Of a stretch of 64,000 nt of DNA, positions 1-11,427 are shown piece after piece. The position numbers were made by a program, and so were the translations under genes. This stretch comes from Pseudomonas sp. NKUCC02_KPG (lineage in GTDB: Bacteria; Pseudomonadota; Gammaproteobacteria; Pseudomonadales; Pseudomonadaceae). The DNA is taken from assembly GCF_019345465.1 (NCBI RefSeq), contig NZ_JAHKRC010000007.1, positions 233,827 to 297,826 on the forward strand, read 5' to 3'. The notes under the pieces were generated by a model, which saw only the letters and a list, made by a program, of their open reading frames with translations, searched no databases and was not told the origin of the DNA. Within the stretch, counting starts at the first letter, position 1. Every line of letters starts with the position of its first letter.

Positions 1-1
1 G

Positions 2-1015
2 CTCGACCCTGCGGCTGAAGCAGCCATGGGCCACATCGAACTGGCCAAGTGGGCCGATCTGGTGCTGATTGCACCTGCGACCGCTGACCTGATCGCCCGC
101 CTTGCCCAAGGCCTGGCAAATGACCTGTTGACCACGCTGGTGCTCGCCACTGATGCAACGGTGGCCATTGCGCCAGCGATGAACCAGGCCATGTGGCGTG
201 ATCCGGCCACCCAGGCCAATACACGGCTGCTTGAAAGCCGTGGTCTGCGTGTGTTTGGCCCGGCCTCCGGGAGCCAGGCCTGTGGCGATGTGGGCTTTGG
301 CCGCATGCTCGAAGCCGATGATCTGGTGCACTGCGCCGCCGAGTGTTTCCAGCGTCAGCTGCTGACCGGCAGGCACGTACTGATTACCGCAGGCCCGACC
401 CAGGAAAACATCGACCCGGTGCGTTACATCACCAACCACAGCTCCGGGAAAATGGGCTTTGCCCTGGCCGAAGCGGCGGTTGAAGCGGGTGCCCGCGTGA
501 CCCTGATTACCGGCCCGGTTCATTTGCCGACCCCTGATCGGGTCAGCCGCATCGACGTGGTCAGTGCCCGTGACATGCTCGCTGCCTGTGAGGCGGCGAT
601 TCCTTGTGACGTGTTTATCGCTTCTGCTGCTGTTGCGGACTACCGCCCGGAAGTAGTCGCCCCGCAAAAACTCAAGAAAGACCCTACCAAGGGCGACGGC
701 TTGTTGCTGCAGATGGTGCGCAATCCAGACATTCTGGCCACCATCGCTTCGCGTCCTGATCGCCCTTTTAGTGTCGGCTTCGCCGCAGAAACCGAGCATC
801 TGCTCGATTACGCTGCCCGCAAGCTCAAAGACAAAAACCTCGACCTGATTGTTGCCAACGATGTGGCTAACCCCAGCATTGGCTTCAACAGTGAGGAGAA
901 CGCGTGCAGCGTGATTGACCGCGAACTGCACGCCACTGTGTTTGCCCAGACCAGCAAGGGCAAGATTGCCCGCCAGCTGATCACTTTTATCGCCGAACGT
1001 CTGAACCAGGTTTAA
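2..1015 (+). CDS. coaBC: Coenzyme A biosynthesis bifunctional protein CoaBC (3' part, cut by window edge)
   Basis: Phosphopantothenoylcysteine decarboxylase/synthetase, making 4'-phosphopantetheine for coenzyme A in the cytosol. The frame is open from the first bases of the window, so the N-terminus lies outside; the first internal Met (position 26) is not the start. The visible part holds the end of the CoaC flavoprotein half (PAMN motif, then the ACGD and GFGRML substrate clamp) and the whole CoaB half, with ITAGPT and NHSSGKMG for CTP and 4'-phosphopantothenate binding and the KLKKDP segment. dut starts 5 bases after the stop, so the two genes are probably cotranscribed, as is usual in pseudomonads. 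Confidence 0.97.
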   Translation, partial: LDPAAEAAMGHIELAKWADLVLIAPATADLIARLAQGLANDLLTTLVLATDATVAIAPAMNQAMWRDPATQANTRLLESRGLRVFGPASGSQACGDVGFGRMLEADDLVHCAAECFQRQLLTGRHVLITAGPTQENIDPVRYITNHSSGKMGFALAEAAVEAGARVTLITGPVHLPTPDRVSRIDVVSARDMLAACEAAIPCDVFIASAAVADYRPEVVAPQKLKKDPTKGDGLLLQMVRNPDILATIASRPDRPFSVGFAAETEHLLDYAARKLKDKNLDLIVANDVANPSIGFNSEENACSVIDRELHATVFAQTSKGKIARQLITFIAERLNQV

Positions 1016-1020
1016 CTCGT

Positions 1021-1476
1021 ATGCACGCTTTGCAAGCCAAGATCCTCGATCCACGCATTGGTAACGAATTCCCGCTGCCGCAGTACGCCACTCCAGGCTC
1101 CGCAGGCCTGGACCTGCGTGCCATGCTTAAACAAGACACCGTTCTGGAGCCAGGCCAGACCCTGCTGATCCCGACGGGCCTGTCGGTCTATATCGGCGAT
1201 CCCGGCCTTGCCGCACTGATCCTGCCGCGCTCGGGCCTGGGCCACAAGCATGGCATCGTGCTGGGCAACCTGGTCGGCCTGATCGACTCCGATTACCAGG
1301 GCGAACTGATGGTGTCGTGCTGGAACCGTGGCCAGACCGCCTTCAACATCACCATCGGCGAGCGCATTGCTCAATTGGTACTGGTGCCGGTGGTGCAGGC
1401 GCACTTTGAGCTGGTCGAAGAGTTCGATGAAAGCCAGCGCGGTGCTGGCGGCTTTGGTCACTCAGGCAAGCTCTGA
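1021..1476 (+). CDS. dut: Deoxyuridine 5'-triphosphate nucleotidohydrolase (dUTPase)
   Basis: Hydrolyses dUTP to dUMP and pyrophosphate, supplying the thymidylate precursor and keeping uracil out of DNA. At 151 residues it has the length of the homotrimeric family. Conserved motifs are visible in order: motif 1 (AGLDLRA), motif 3 ([15 protein letters not shown], nucleotide binding), motif 4 (ERIAQLV), and the glycine-rich C-terminal arm ([10 protein letters not shown], motif 5). The ATG lies 5 bases after coaBC, and algC follows after a 77-base gap that contains a strong hairpin. Confidence 0.97.
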   Translation: MHALQAKILDPRIGNEFPLPQYATPGSAGLDLRAMLKQDTVLEPGQTLLIPTGLSVYIGDPGLAALILPRSGLGHKHGIVLGNLVGLIDSDYQGELMVSCWNRGQTAFNITIGERIAQLVLVPVVQAHFELVEEFDESQRGAGGFGHSGKL

Positions 1477-1488
1477 CCGTGCAATATC

Positions 1489-1511
1489 AGGTCAGGCGCT
1501 CTGCCTGACCT
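1489..1511. other. Perfect 9-bp hairpin between dut and algC
   Basis: AGGTCAGGC and GCCTGACCT flank a 5-base loop. No T-run follows on the + strand, so it is not a standard intrinsic terminator. It lies 43 bases before the algC start, in what would be the algC leader if transcription comes from dut. It may be an RNA processing or stability element, or a protein site. Confidence 0.6.
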
Positions 1512-1553
1512 TCAGCGCCCTCCTGAATCCTCTGAGCGTGGAGTCCCCTTGCA

Positions 1554-2951
1554 ATGAGTAGCCCAGCTTCAGTCCCGCCGAGTTTCCCTGACAGCATTTT
1601 TCGCGCTTACGATATTCGTGGCGTGGTCCCTCACTCCCTGACTGCTGAAACCGCGTACTGGATTGGCCGCGCCATTGGAGCCGAGAGTCTGGCCAAGGGC
1701 GAGCCCCAGGTGTCGGTGGGTCGGGACGGACGCTTGTCCGGCCCTCAGTTGGTCGAGGGTTTGATCCAGGGTGTGGCTGACAGTGGTTGTACGGTCAGTG
1801 ATGTGGGCCTGGTGCCGACGCCTGCGCTGTATTACGCCACTCACGAATTGGCGGGCCAGTCGGGCGTGATGCTCACGGGGAGCCACAATCCGCCCGATTA
1901 CAACGGTTTCAAAATCGTGATTGCGGGCGATACGCTGGCCGACGAGCAGATCAAGGCACTGCATACGCGCCTCAAGACCAACGATCTGACGTGGGGCGAA
2001 GGCAGCATCGAGCGCGTTGATATTTTGCCGCGCTACGCCGATGTGATCACCCGTGACATCCAGCTCGCCAGGCGCATGAAGGTGGTGGTGGATTGCGGCA
2101 ACGGGGTTGCCGGCGTGATCGCGCCTCAGTTGATCGAGGCCTTGGGCTGTGAAGTGATCCCGATGTTCTGCGAGGTGGACGGTAACTTCCCCAACCATCA
2201 CCCGGACCCCAGCAAGCCGGAAAACTTGCGGGATCTGATCGCCAGGGTCAAGGAAACCAATGCCGATATCGGGCTGGCCTTTGATGGCGATGCCGACCGG
2301 GTAGGCGTGGTGACCAATACGGGCACGATGGTGTTTGCGGATCGCCTGCTGATGCTGTTTGCCCAGGATGTGCTTGAGCGCAACCCGGCGGCCGAGATCA
2401 TCTTCGATGTGAAGTGCACGCGTCGTCTGACTCCGTTGATCAGGAAAAATGGTGGCCGGCCACTGATGTGGAAAACCGGCCACTCGTTGATCAAAAAGAA
2501 GATGAAGGAAACCGGTGCCCTGCTGGCAGGCGAGATGAGCGGGCATATCTTTTTCAAGGAGCGCTGGTTCGGTTTCGACGACGGTATTTACAGCGCTGCG
2601 CGCCTGCTGGAGATCCTCAGCAAGCGCCAGGAGACGGCTGAAGAGCTGTTTGAGGCCTTCCCGAACGATATTTCTACGCCAGAGATCAATATCGATGTGA
2701 CGGATGAGAGCAAATTCAGCATCATTGACGCTCTGCACGACGCCCAATGGGGTGACGCCGCCGAGCTGACATCCATTGATGGTGTGCGGGTTGATTACCC
2801 TCATGGCTGGGGCCTGGTTCGCGCATCCAACACCACTCCGGTGCTGGTGCTGCGATTCGAGGCCCAAACCGAGGCCGAACTGCAACGCATCAAGGACGTC
2901 TTTCACGCTCAACTGAAGCGTGTGGCCCCTGATCTTCCACTACCGTTTTGA
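1554..2951 (+). CDS. algC: Phosphomannomutase/phosphoglucomutase AlgC
   Basis: Interconverts hexose 6- and 1-phosphates (mannose and glucose), feeding GDP-mannose for alginate, and LPS core, rhamnolipid and other exopolysaccharides. The 465-residue protein has the four alpha-D-phosphohexomutase domains. The phosphoserine loop TGSHNPP has the catalytic Ser at about residue 110, the metal loop is FDGDADR, the sugar loop is GEMSGH, and the phosphate-binding C-terminal domain has RASNTTP. The start is ATG at 1554 behind a weak GTGGAG. In P. aeruginosa, algC translation is repressed by the sRNA ErsA, and an ErsA-type locus lies at about 51.9 kb in this window. Confidence 0.97.
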   Translation: MSSPASVPPSFPDSIFRAYDIRGVVPHSLTAETAYWIGRAIGAESLAKGEPQVSVGRDGRLSGPQLVEGLIQGVADSGCTVSDVGLVPTPALYYATHELAGQSGVMLTGSHNPPDYNGFKIVIAGDTLADEQIKALHTRLKTNDLTWGEGSIERVDILPRYADVITRDIQLARRMKVVVDCGNGVAGVIAPQLIEALGCEVIPMFCEVDGNFPNHHPDPSKPENLRDLIARVKETNADIGLAFDGDADRVGVVTNTGTMVFADRLLMLFAQDVLERNPAAEIIFDVKCTRRLTPLIRKNGGRPLMWKTGHSLIKKKMKETGALLAGEMSGHIFFKERWFGFDDGIYSAARLLEILSKRQETAEELFEAFPNDISTPEINIDVTDESKFSIIDALHDAQWGDAAELTSIDGVRVDYPHGWGLVRASNTTPVLVLRFEAQTEAELQRIKDVFHAQLKRVAPDLPLPF

Positions 2952-2976
2952 TCGACTTGTTCTACCGGAGCCCTGA

Positions 2977-3882
<906 letters not shown>

Positions 3883-3891
3883 GCAGAACTG

Positions 3892-3929
3892 AAAAAGCCC
3901 CGCCCGCAATCGCCGGGCGGGGCTTTTTT
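3892..3929. terminator. Bidirectional intrinsic terminator between argB and pyrE
   Basis: A GC-rich stem (GCCCCGCCCG / CGGGCGGGGC) with a 7-base loop is flanked by A5 on the left and T6 on the right. It therefore reads as a rho-independent terminator on both strands, serving argB (+) and pyrE (-), whose stop codons converge here. Confidence 0.93.
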
Positions 3930-3940
3930 ATGGGCGGGGG

Positions 3941-4582
3941 TTAAATCCCGTACTGCGCCCGGTACGCTTCAACAGCTGGCAGGTACTGCTTGAGCGTTTC
4001 GTCTTCGGCCAGGAACTGCAGAACCTGGTTCAACGAAACGATGCTGATCACCGGAATGCCGAAGTCGCGCTCGACTTCCTGGATGGCCGACAGCTCGCCA
4101 TTGCCGCGCTCCTGGCGGTTCAAGGCAATCATCACGCCTGCTGCCTTGGCGCCTTGGGCCTGAATGATCTGCATGACTTCACGGATGGCGGTGCCGGCCG
4201 TGATCACGTCGTCGATGATCAGGATATCGCCTTCGAGCGGCGAGCCAACCAGGCTGCCACCTTCGCCGTGGGCTTTGGCTTCCTTGCGGTTGAAGCACCA
4301 CGGCATGTCGCGGTCGTGGTGCTCGGCCAGTGCTACGGCCGTGGTCGCAGCCAAGGGAATACCCTTGTAGGCCGGGCCAAAGAGCACATCGAAGGGAATG
4401 CCGCTGTCAACGATGGCAGCCGCATAGAAGCGCCCCAGTTGAGCCAGCGCAGAACCTGTATTGAACAGGCCGGCATTGAAGAAGTAAGGACTGGTACGCC
4501 CCGACTTCAGGGTGAACTCACCGAAGCGCAGGACGCCGCGATCGATGGCAAAACGGATGAAGTCGCGCTGATACGCTTGCAT
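3941..4582 (-). CDS. pyrE: Orotate phosphoribosyltransferase PyrE
   Basis: Transfers phosphoribose from PRPP to orotate, giving OMP in de novo pyrimidine synthesis. I chose the start at 4582 (MQAYQRDFI, 213 aa), the usual family length; an in-frame Met seven codons upstream is less likely. The PRPP-binding motif [14 protein letters not shown] is present, with [10 protein letters not shown] and [13 protein letters not shown], the flexible catalytic loop. It is divergent from crc across an 82-base gap holding a perfect 17-bp palindrome, and converges on argB at a shared terminator. Confidence 0.96.
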   Translation of the reverse strand: MQAYQRDFIRFAIDRGVLRFGEFTLKSGRTSPYFFNAGLFNTGSALAQLGRFYAAAIVDSGIPFDVLFGPAYKGIPLAATTAVALAEHHDRDMPWCFNRKEAKAHGEGGSLVGSPLEGDILIIDDVITAGTAIREVMQIIQAQGAKAAGVMIALNRQERGNGELSAIQEVERDFGIPVISIVSLNQVLQFLAEDETLKQYLPAVEAYRAQYGI

Positions 4583-4626
4583 GAAAAAAGCCCCAGATAC
4601 CACGGATTTAGCTAATTAGTAAGACC

Positions 4627-4643
4627 GCGTGTATCATACACGC
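4627..4643. promoter_or_regulatory. Perfect 17-bp palindrome in the pyrE-crc divergent promoter region
   Basis: GCGTGTAT and ATACACGC flank a single central C, a perfect 8-1-8 dyad. It lies 45 bases upstream of the pyrE start and 22 bases upstream of the crc start, as expected of an operator or promoter-overlapping site. The binding factor is unknown to me. Confidence 0.5.
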
Positions 4644-4664
4644 ACGTGATTTTTGGGGCCATTT

Positions 4665-5444
4665 ATGCGGATCATCAGTGTGAACGTCAATGGTATTCAG
4701 ACGGCAGTCGAGCGCGGTTTGCTCAGTTGGCTGCAAGCTCAGAATGCCGACGTTATCTGCCTGCAGGACACCCGCGCCTCCGCCTTTGAACTGGACGATC
4801 CAGCTTACCAGCTCGATGGCTACTTTCTTTATGCCTGCGAAGCTGAAGTCCCTGCCCAAGGCGGTGTGGCTTTGTATTCGCGGTTGCAACCGAAAGCAGT
4901 CATCACTGGGCTTGGCTTCGAGACGGCCGATCGCTACGGGCGCTACCTGCAAGCCGATTTCGATAAGGTCAGCATCGCGACCTTGTTGCTCCCTTCGGGG
5001 CAGAATGGCGATGAAGACTTGAACCAGAAGTTCAAGCTAATGGACGACTTTGCGCGCTACCTTGATAAGCAGCGTCGCAAGCGTCGTGAGTACATCTACT
5101 GCGGCTCGTTGTATGTGGCGCAGCAGAAGCTCGACATTAAAAACTGGCGTGACAGCCAGCAATCGCCTGGTTTCCTGGCGCCTGAACGGGCCTGGATGGA
5201 TGAGATTGTCGGCAACATGGGCTATGTCGATGCCCTGCGCGAAGTCAGTCGTGAGGGCGATCAGTACAGCTGGTGGCCGGACAACGAACAAGCCGAGATG
5301 CTTAATCTGGGCTGGCGTTTCGACTACCAGTTGCTGACACCAGGCTTGCGTCGCTTTGTACGAAGCGCTCGCTTGCCGCGTCAGCCACGGTTTTCGCAAC
5401 ATGCGCCATTGATCGTGGACTACGACTGGACACTGACTATCTAA
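4665..5444 (+). CDS. crc: Catabolite repression control protein Crc
   Basis: Crc belongs by fold to the exonuclease III/AP endonuclease (EEP) family but is a regulator. With Hfq it blocks translation of mRNAs bearing A-rich (AAN-repeat) motifs when preferred carbon sources are present, and is antagonised by CrcZ-type sRNAs. I chose the start at 4665 (MRIISVNVNGIQ), giving 259 residues, the known Crc length. The pyrE-crc neighbourhood is the classical pseudomonad location. EEP landmarks remain (VNVNGIQ, CLQDTRA, FDYQLL, FSQHAPLIVDY). The family signature differs from true XthA at the catalytic positions, consistent with lost nuclease activity. Confidence 0.95.
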   Translation: MRIISVNVNGIQTAVERGLLSWLQAQNADVICLQDTRASAFELDDPAYQLDGYFLYACEAEVPAQGGVALYSRLQPKAVITGLGFETADRYGRYLQADFDKVSIATLLLPSGQNGDEDLNQKFKLMDDFARYLDKQRRKRREYIYCGSLYVAQQKLDIKNWRDSQQSPGFLAPERAWMDEIVGNMGYVDALREVSREGDQYSWWPDNEQAEMLNLGWRFDYQLLTPGLRRFVRSARLPRQPRFSQHAPLIVDYDWTLTI

Positions 5445-5462
5445 GTGTTTGTCGCCGTCATT

Positions 5463-5498
5463 AAAAATGCCCGTATCGAAAGATACGGGCATTTTTTT
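5463..5498. terminator. Bidirectional intrinsic terminator after crc
   Basis: AAAAATGCCCGTATC and GATACGGGCATTTTT form a long perfect stem around GAAA, with T7 on the + strand and an A-run on the left. It ends crc (+) and can also end the converging DUF4870 gene (-). Confidence 0.95.
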
Positions 5499-5523
5499 GT
5501 GCGCAACCCACAAGGTCAATGTG

Positions 5524-5892
5524 TTACTTCAATGGGCGCCAGGTGAAGGGGTAGCGGTACACCACCCCGTCATTGGCCTTCACGCCTGCGATCACCACCA
5601 GTACCACGGCACCGATCAGCACCAGGCCGAGCAAGGCGAAGCCGACCAGTATGAACATCAGCACGTAGCAAATGGCAGACGCAATCGCCACGGTGATCTG
5701 AAAGTTCAGTGCTTCCTTGCCCTGGTCGTCGATAAAGGGATCGCTTTCACGCTTGAGCTGCCACAGGATCAGTGGGCCGATCAGGCTGCCAAACGGAAAC
5801 CACATCCCGAGAAACGCCGAAAAGTGACAAAACATGGCCCATTTACGAGCGTCGCGGCTCGGTTGGGGTTTTGAAAGGTCCAGCTCACTCAT
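5524..5892 (-). CDS. DUF4870 family small membrane protein
   Basis: A 122-residue protein starting MSELDLSKPQ at 5892, supported by GGAGAA seven bases upstream; an in-frame Met twelve codons earlier has no such support. Three hydrophobic segments are visible (about residues 20-45, 70-90 and 92-110). The conserved DUF4870 features are the HFSAFLG start of the first segment, the short loop DPFIDDQGKEALNFQ, and the C-terminal YRYPFTWRPLK. Function is unknown for the family. It lies between crc and rph, converging on crc and codirectional with rph. Confidence 0.85.
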   Translation of the reverse strand: MSELDLSKPQPSRDARKWAMFCHFSAFLGMWFPFGSLIGPLILWQLKRESDPFIDDQGKEALNFQITVAIASAICYVLMFILVGFALLGLVLIGAVVLVVIAGVKANDGVVYRYPFTWRPLK

Positions 5893-5941
5893 AGCGTTCT
5901 CCGGTGGGTCGTTTGAAGGCTTTGACAATCAATCCGGCTGT

Positions 5942-6664
5942 TTAGTCCGCCAATGCCGCTTGCTGCAGGGCGAAAATTTCATTCATGCCTTTTTGAGCCA
6001 GTGCGAGCATGGCGTTCAGCTCTTCAGGCTGGAACGGCGCGCCTTCTGCAGTGCCCTGAACTTCGATGAAGCCACCGCTGCTGGTCATCACAACGTTGAG
6101 ATCGGTTTCGGCTGCCGAGTCTTCAGGGTAGTCCAGGTCAAGGACCGGTACGCCCTGGTACATGCCGACCGATACCGCTGCGATCATTTGCTTGATAGGG
6201 TCGCCGCCTTTGAGGCCGCCACGCTTTTTGATGATTTTCAGTGCGTCTACCAGTGCAACCATGGCGCCAGTGATGGACGCGGTGCGGGTGCCGCCATCTG
6301 CCTGGATCACGTCGCAGTCGACGTACAGCGTGATATCGCCCAGCTTGGACATATCCAGCGCTGCGCGCAGGGAACGACCGATCAGGCGCTGGATTTCCAG
6401 GGTGCGCCCGCCTTGCTTGCCGCGGCTGGCTTCGCGTTGGTTACGGTCGCCAGTGGCGCGTGGCAGCATGCCGTATTCGGCAGTCAACCAGCCCTGGCCC
6501 TGGCCTTTAAGGAAGCGCGGTACGCCGTTCTCGACGCTGACGGTGCAGATGACTTTGGTGTCACCGAACTCGACCAGTACAGAACCCTCTGCGTGTTTGG
6601 TGTAGTTGCGGGTGATGCGGATCGGACGGAGCTGATCGGCAACGCGACCACTTGGACGTTTCAT
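5942..6664 (-). CDS. rph: Ribonuclease PH
   Basis: Phosphorolytic 3'-5' exoribonuclease that trims tRNA precursors. The 240 residues match the full-length active family and begin [15 protein letters not shown], the usual N-terminus. Motifs include the [12 protein letters not shown] segment, the Arg-rich [21 protein letters not shown] stretch (split here as [12 protein letters not shown] and [18 protein letters not shown]), and the phosphate site [15 protein letters not shown]. Divergent from yicC, with about 195 bases between the two starts. Confidence 0.96.
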   Translation of the reverse strand: MKRPSGRVADQLRPIRITRNYTKHAEGSVLVEFGDTKVICTVSVENGVPRFLKGQGQGWLTAEYGMLPRATGDRNQREASRGKQGGRTLEIQRLIGRSLRAALDMSKLGDITLYVDCDVIQADGGTRTASITGAMVALVDALKIIKKRGGLKGGDPIKQMIAAVSVGMYQGVPVLDLDYPEDSAAETDLNVVMTSSGGFIEVQGTAEGAPFQPEELNAMLALAQKGMNEIFALQQAALAD

Positions 6665-6859
6665 GTGGGATACCTGTACGGGACGGAAAACTGCCGAACA
6701 TTATAAAGGAAAGGCTATGGCGGTGCAGGACGCGTCGGCTTGTCATCAGGTTGAACGTATTTACGACCGACGTCATTTGGGGCCACCGGCTGCACTGCGT
6801 TACAATCGGCGGTCTTAATTGCCGTCAGGCTTAATTCATTGAATCGCGAGGTACCGTCC

Positions 6860-8357
<1,498 letters not shown>

Positions 8358-8365
8358 ACAGCACT

Positions 8366-8417
8366 TCCCAAAACCCCTGTAAGGGCTTTACATTGGCGCT
8401 TACAGAGGTTTTTGGGA
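8366..8417. repeat. Long imperfect inverted repeat between gmk and rpoZ
   Basis: TCCCAAAACCCCTGTAAG is mirrored by CTTACAGAGGTTTTTGGGA with one mismatch and one extra T, around a 15-base centre. It starts 9 bases after the gmk stop. A T5 lies inside the right arm rather than after it, so it is not a textbook terminator. It could still terminate or process the yicC-gmk transcript before rpoZ. Confidence 0.65.
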
Positions 8418-8525
8418 CAGTGGCCGAAAAATCAGCGCTTCCCTAATGGCTGGTGATTTTTTAAACTGTTCAGTCCGCTCGCCCATCCGGGCAGCGCGCA
8501 TATTGCATTTGCTACGAGGAAGACC

Positions 8526-8789
8526 ATGGCCCGCGTAACCGTTGAAGACTGTCTAGAACACGTGGATAACCGCTTTGAGCTGGTCATGCTCTCTACCAAG
8601 CGTGCCCGTCAACTGGCCACCGGCGGTAAAGAGCCACTGGTGCAGTGGGAAAACGACAAGCCTACCGTTGTTGCCCTGCGTGAAATCGCAGAAGGCCTGA
8701 TGAGCTACGAGTTTATCGCCAACGCTGAAATCGTCGAAGACGAACCGCTGTTCGCAGCGTTCGAGGACGAGTCCAACGAGGCGAACTAA
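8526..8789 (+). CDS. rpoZ: RNA polymerase omega subunit
   Basis: Omega subunit (87 aa) that chaperones beta' and forms part of the ppGpp-binding site 1 of RNA polymerase. The N-terminus [20 protein letters not shown], the helix with STKRARQL, and [14 protein letters not shown] are the conserved RpoZ segments. GAGGA precedes the ATG. It is followed by spoT, the usual arrangement linking the alarmone enzyme with its target subunit. Confidence 0.97.
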   Translation: MARVTVEDCLEHVDNRFELVMLSTKRARQLATGGKEPLVQWENDKPTVVALREIAEGLMSYEFIANAEIVEDEPLFAAFEDESNEAN

Positions 8790-8849
8790 GCCTATGCCCG
8801 GTCGACGTAGCACGGCGAAGGGTAAAAAGTTTTGGCAGGAGGTTTCCTC

Positions 8850-10955
8850 ATGCCGAGCATAGACGCCCTCGCCGATCGCTTGTCGGCGTACCTCGGCCCG
8901 GACCAGGTCAATCTGGTCCGCCGGGCGTACTTCTACGCAGAACAAGCCCACGACGGCCAACGCCGACGTAGCGGCGAGCCTTATGTCACGCACCCGCTGG
9001 CAGTGGCAAACATCCTTGCCGACATGCATATGGACCATCAAAGCCTGATGGCGGCCATGCTGCATGACGTAATTGAAGACACCGGTATTGCCAAGGAAGC
9101 GCTTGTCGCGCAGTTCGGCGAAACCGTGGCCGATCTGGTCGATGGAGTCAGCAAGCTGACTCAGATGAACTTCGAAACCAAGGCCGAAGCCCAGGCTGAA
9201 AACTTCCAGAAGATGGCCATGGCCATGGCGCGCGATATCCGCGTGATCCTGGTTAAGCTGGCCGATCGTCTGCACAACATGCGTACCCTCGAAGTGCTGT
9301 CCGGCGAAAAACGCCGACGGATTGCCAAGGAAACCCTGGAAATCTACGCGCCCATTGCCAATCGGCTGGGTATGCACAGCATTCGTATCGAATTCGAAGA
9401 CCTCGGTTTCAAGGCGATGTACCCGATGCGCTCCGCGCGCATTTATCAGGCGGTAAAGCGCGCCCGGGGCAATCGCAAGGAAATCGTCAACAAAATTGAA
9501 GAGTCGCTCAGCCACTGCCTGGCCATCGATGGCATTCAGGGCGAAGTCAGCGGCCGTCAAAAACACATCTACGGCATCTACAAGAAGATGCGCGGCAAGC
9601 GCCGGGCCTTCAACGAGATCATGGATGTTTACGCGTTCCGGATCATCGTAGACAAGGTCGATACCTGCTACCGCGTGCTGGGTGCTGTACATAATTTGTA
9701 CAAACCCCTGCCGGGGCGTTTCAAGGACTACATCGCCATTCCCAAGGCCAACGGCTATCAGTCGTTGCATACCACGCTGTTTGGCATGCATGGCGTACCG
9801 ATCGAAATTCAGATCCGTACCCGTGAAATGGAAGAAATGGCCAACAACGGTATCGCTGCCCACTGGTTGTACAAATCCAGTGGCGACGAGCAGCACACGG
9901 GCACTCACGCCCGGGCGCGGCAGTGGGTCAAGGGCGTGCTGGAAATGCAGCAGCGCGCAGGCAACTCCCTCGAATTTATCGAAAGCGTGAAGATCGACCT
10001 GTTCCCGGACGAGGTCTACGTGTTCACGCCCAAAGGCCGGATCATGGAGCTGCCCAAAGGCTCCACAGCGGTCGATTTTGCTTACGCGGTTCACACCGAT
10101 GTCGGCAACAGCTGCATTGCGTGCCGGATCAACCGTCGTCTCGCGCCGCTGTCCGAGCCGCTGCAAAGTGGCTCCACGGTCGAAATCGTCAGTGCTCCCG
10201 GTGCCCGTCCCAACCCGGCCTGGCTCAATTTTGTGGTGACTGGCAAGGCGCGTACGCACATTCGTCATGCTCTCAAACTGCAACGCCGCTCCGAGTCGGT
10301 CAATCTGGGCGAGCGCTTGCTGAACAAGGTGCTTAACGGCTTCAACAGCTCGCTGGACAAGATTGCGGCCGAGCGCGTTCAGGCGATGCTCCAGGAATAC
10401 CGCCTGGAGCAAATCGAAGACCTGCTCGAAGACATCGGGCTGGGCAATCGCATGGCCTACGTGGTGGCCCGGCGTCTGCTGGGCGAAGGCGAGGCGCTGC
10501 CGAGCCCTGAAGGTCCGCTGGCGATTCGCGGTACAGAAGGTTTGGTGCTCAGCTACGCCAAATGCTGTACGCCGATCCCGGGGGATCCGATTGTTGGCCA
10601 TCTGTCGGCAGGCAAAGGCATGGTTGTGCACCTGGACAACTGCCGCAATATCAGTGAAATCCGCCACAACCCCGAAAAGTGCATCCAGCTGTCGTGGGCC
10701 AAGGACGTTACCGGCGAATTCAACGTCGAATTGCGCGTCGAGCTGGAACACCAGCGCGGCCTGATTGCGCTGCTGGCCAGTAGCGTCAACGCCGCCGACG
10801 GCAACATCGAAAAGATCAGCATGGACGAACGCGATGGTCGCATCAGCGTGGTCCAACTGGTGGTCAGCGTGCACGACCGTGTGCACCTGGCTCGCGTGAT
10901 CAAAAAACTGCGCGCCCTTACCGGGGTTATCCGCATCACTCGTATGCGTGCGTAG
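8850..10955 (+). CDS. spoT: Bifunctional (p)ppGpp synthetase/hydrolase SpoT
   Basis: Makes and degrades the stringent-response alarmone (p)ppGpp. The start at 8850 (MPSIDALADRL) is fixed by AGGAGG just upstream, giving 701 residues. Domains in order are: HD hydrolase (about 25-200, with HPLAVANIL, LHDVIEDTG and the LADRLHNMRTL metal motifs, so hydrolysis should be intact), synthetase (about 230-370, RGKRRAFNEIMDVYAFR, YQSLHTT), TGS (about 385-450), a helical and Cys-rich region (AKCCTPIPGD), and a C-terminal ACT domain. It lies 60 bases after rpoZ, with ridA 24 bases downstream. Confidence 0.97.
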   Translation: MPSIDALADRLSAYLGPDQVNLVRRAYFYAEQAHDGQRRRSGEPYVTHPLAVANILADMHMDHQSLMAAMLHDVIEDTGIAKEALVAQFGETVADLVDGVSKLTQMNFETKAEAQAENFQKMAMAMARDIRVILVKLADRLHNMRTLEVLSGEKRRRIAKETLEIYAPIANRLGMHSIRIEFEDLGFKAMYPMRSARIYQAVKRARGNRKEIVNKIEESLSHCLAIDGIQGEVSGRQKHIYGIYKKMRGKRRAFNEIMDVYAFRIIVDKVDTCYRVLGAVHNLYKPLPGRFKDYIAIPKANGYQSLHTTLFGMHGVPIEIQIRTREMEEMANNGIAAHWLYKSSGDEQHTGTHARARQWVKGVLEMQQRAGNSLEFIESVKIDLFPDEVYVFTPKGRIMELPKGSTAVDFAYAVHTDVGNSCIACRINRRLAPLSEPLQSGSTVEIVSAPGARPNPAWLNFVVTGKARTHIRHALKLQRRSESVNLGERLLNKVLNGFNSSLDKIAAERVQAMLQEYRLEQIEDLLEDIGLGNRMAYVVARRLLGEGEALPSPEGPLAIRGTEGLVLSYAKCCTPIPGDPIVGHLSAGKGMVVHLDNCRNISEIRHNPEKCIQLSWAKDVTGEFNVELRVELEHQRGLIALLASSVNAADGNIEKISMDERDGRISVVQLVVSVHDRVHLARVIKKLRALTGVIRITRMRA

Positions 10956-10979
10956 CCATCTAATTACAAGGAGTCACCC

Positions 10980-11360
10980 ATGTCCAAGACTGTTATCACC
11001 AGCGACAAGGCACCTGCTGCAATCGGTACTTACTCTCAGGCGATCAAAGCTGGCAATACTGTCTACATGTCCGGTCAAATTCCGCTGGACCCAAAAACCA
11101 TGGAACTGGTTGAAGGTTTTGAAGCCCAGACCATTCAGGTATTCGAAAACCTGAAGTCGGTAGCTGAAGCCGCTGGTGGTTCGTTCAATGACATCGTCAA
11201 GCTGAACATCTTCCTGACTGACCTGAGCCACTTCGCCAAGGTCAACGAGATCATGGGCACATACTTCGAACAGCCTTACCCGGCCCGCGCCGCCATAGGT
11301 GTTGCCGCCCTGCCAAAGGGTTCGCAGGTAGAGATGGACGCTATTCTGGTAATCGAGTAA
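10980..11360 (+). CDS. ridA: RidA family reactive enamine/imine deaminase
   Basis: Hydrolyses reactive enamine/imine intermediates from PLP enzymes such as threonine dehydratase, protecting metabolism from 2-aminoacrylate damage. The 126 residues span the whole RidA fold. SGQIPLDP, the catalytic-site Arg in [15 protein letters not shown], and VEMDAILV are the diagnostic segments. A good AAGGAG lies upstream. It immediately follows spoT, the usual pseudomonad arrangement. Confidence 0.95.
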   Translation: MSKTVITSDKAPAAIGTYSQAIKAGNTVYMSGQIPLDPKTMELVEGFEAQTIQVFENLKSVAEAAGGSFNDIVKLNIFLTDLSHFAKVNEIMGTYFEQPYPARAAIGVAALPKGSQVEMDAILVIE

Positions 11361-11427
11361 CACCCTCGGCGCAGCGTTTTCATGCTGCGCCACCCCCCGC
11401 TCTTCCTTGATTCAAAAGGACCCCGCC

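Noticed and set aside
1569..2912. 447-codon open frame opposite algC
   Set aside because: Antisense of a well-conserved enzyme gene; no ribosome site or recognisable family.
8553..10886. Very long open frame on the - strand across rpoZ and spoT
   Set aside because: It lies opposite a clear 701-aa SpoT and rpoZ with good ribosome sites; the translated product is low-complexity His/Gln/Val-rich and looks like an antisense reading of GC-rich codons.
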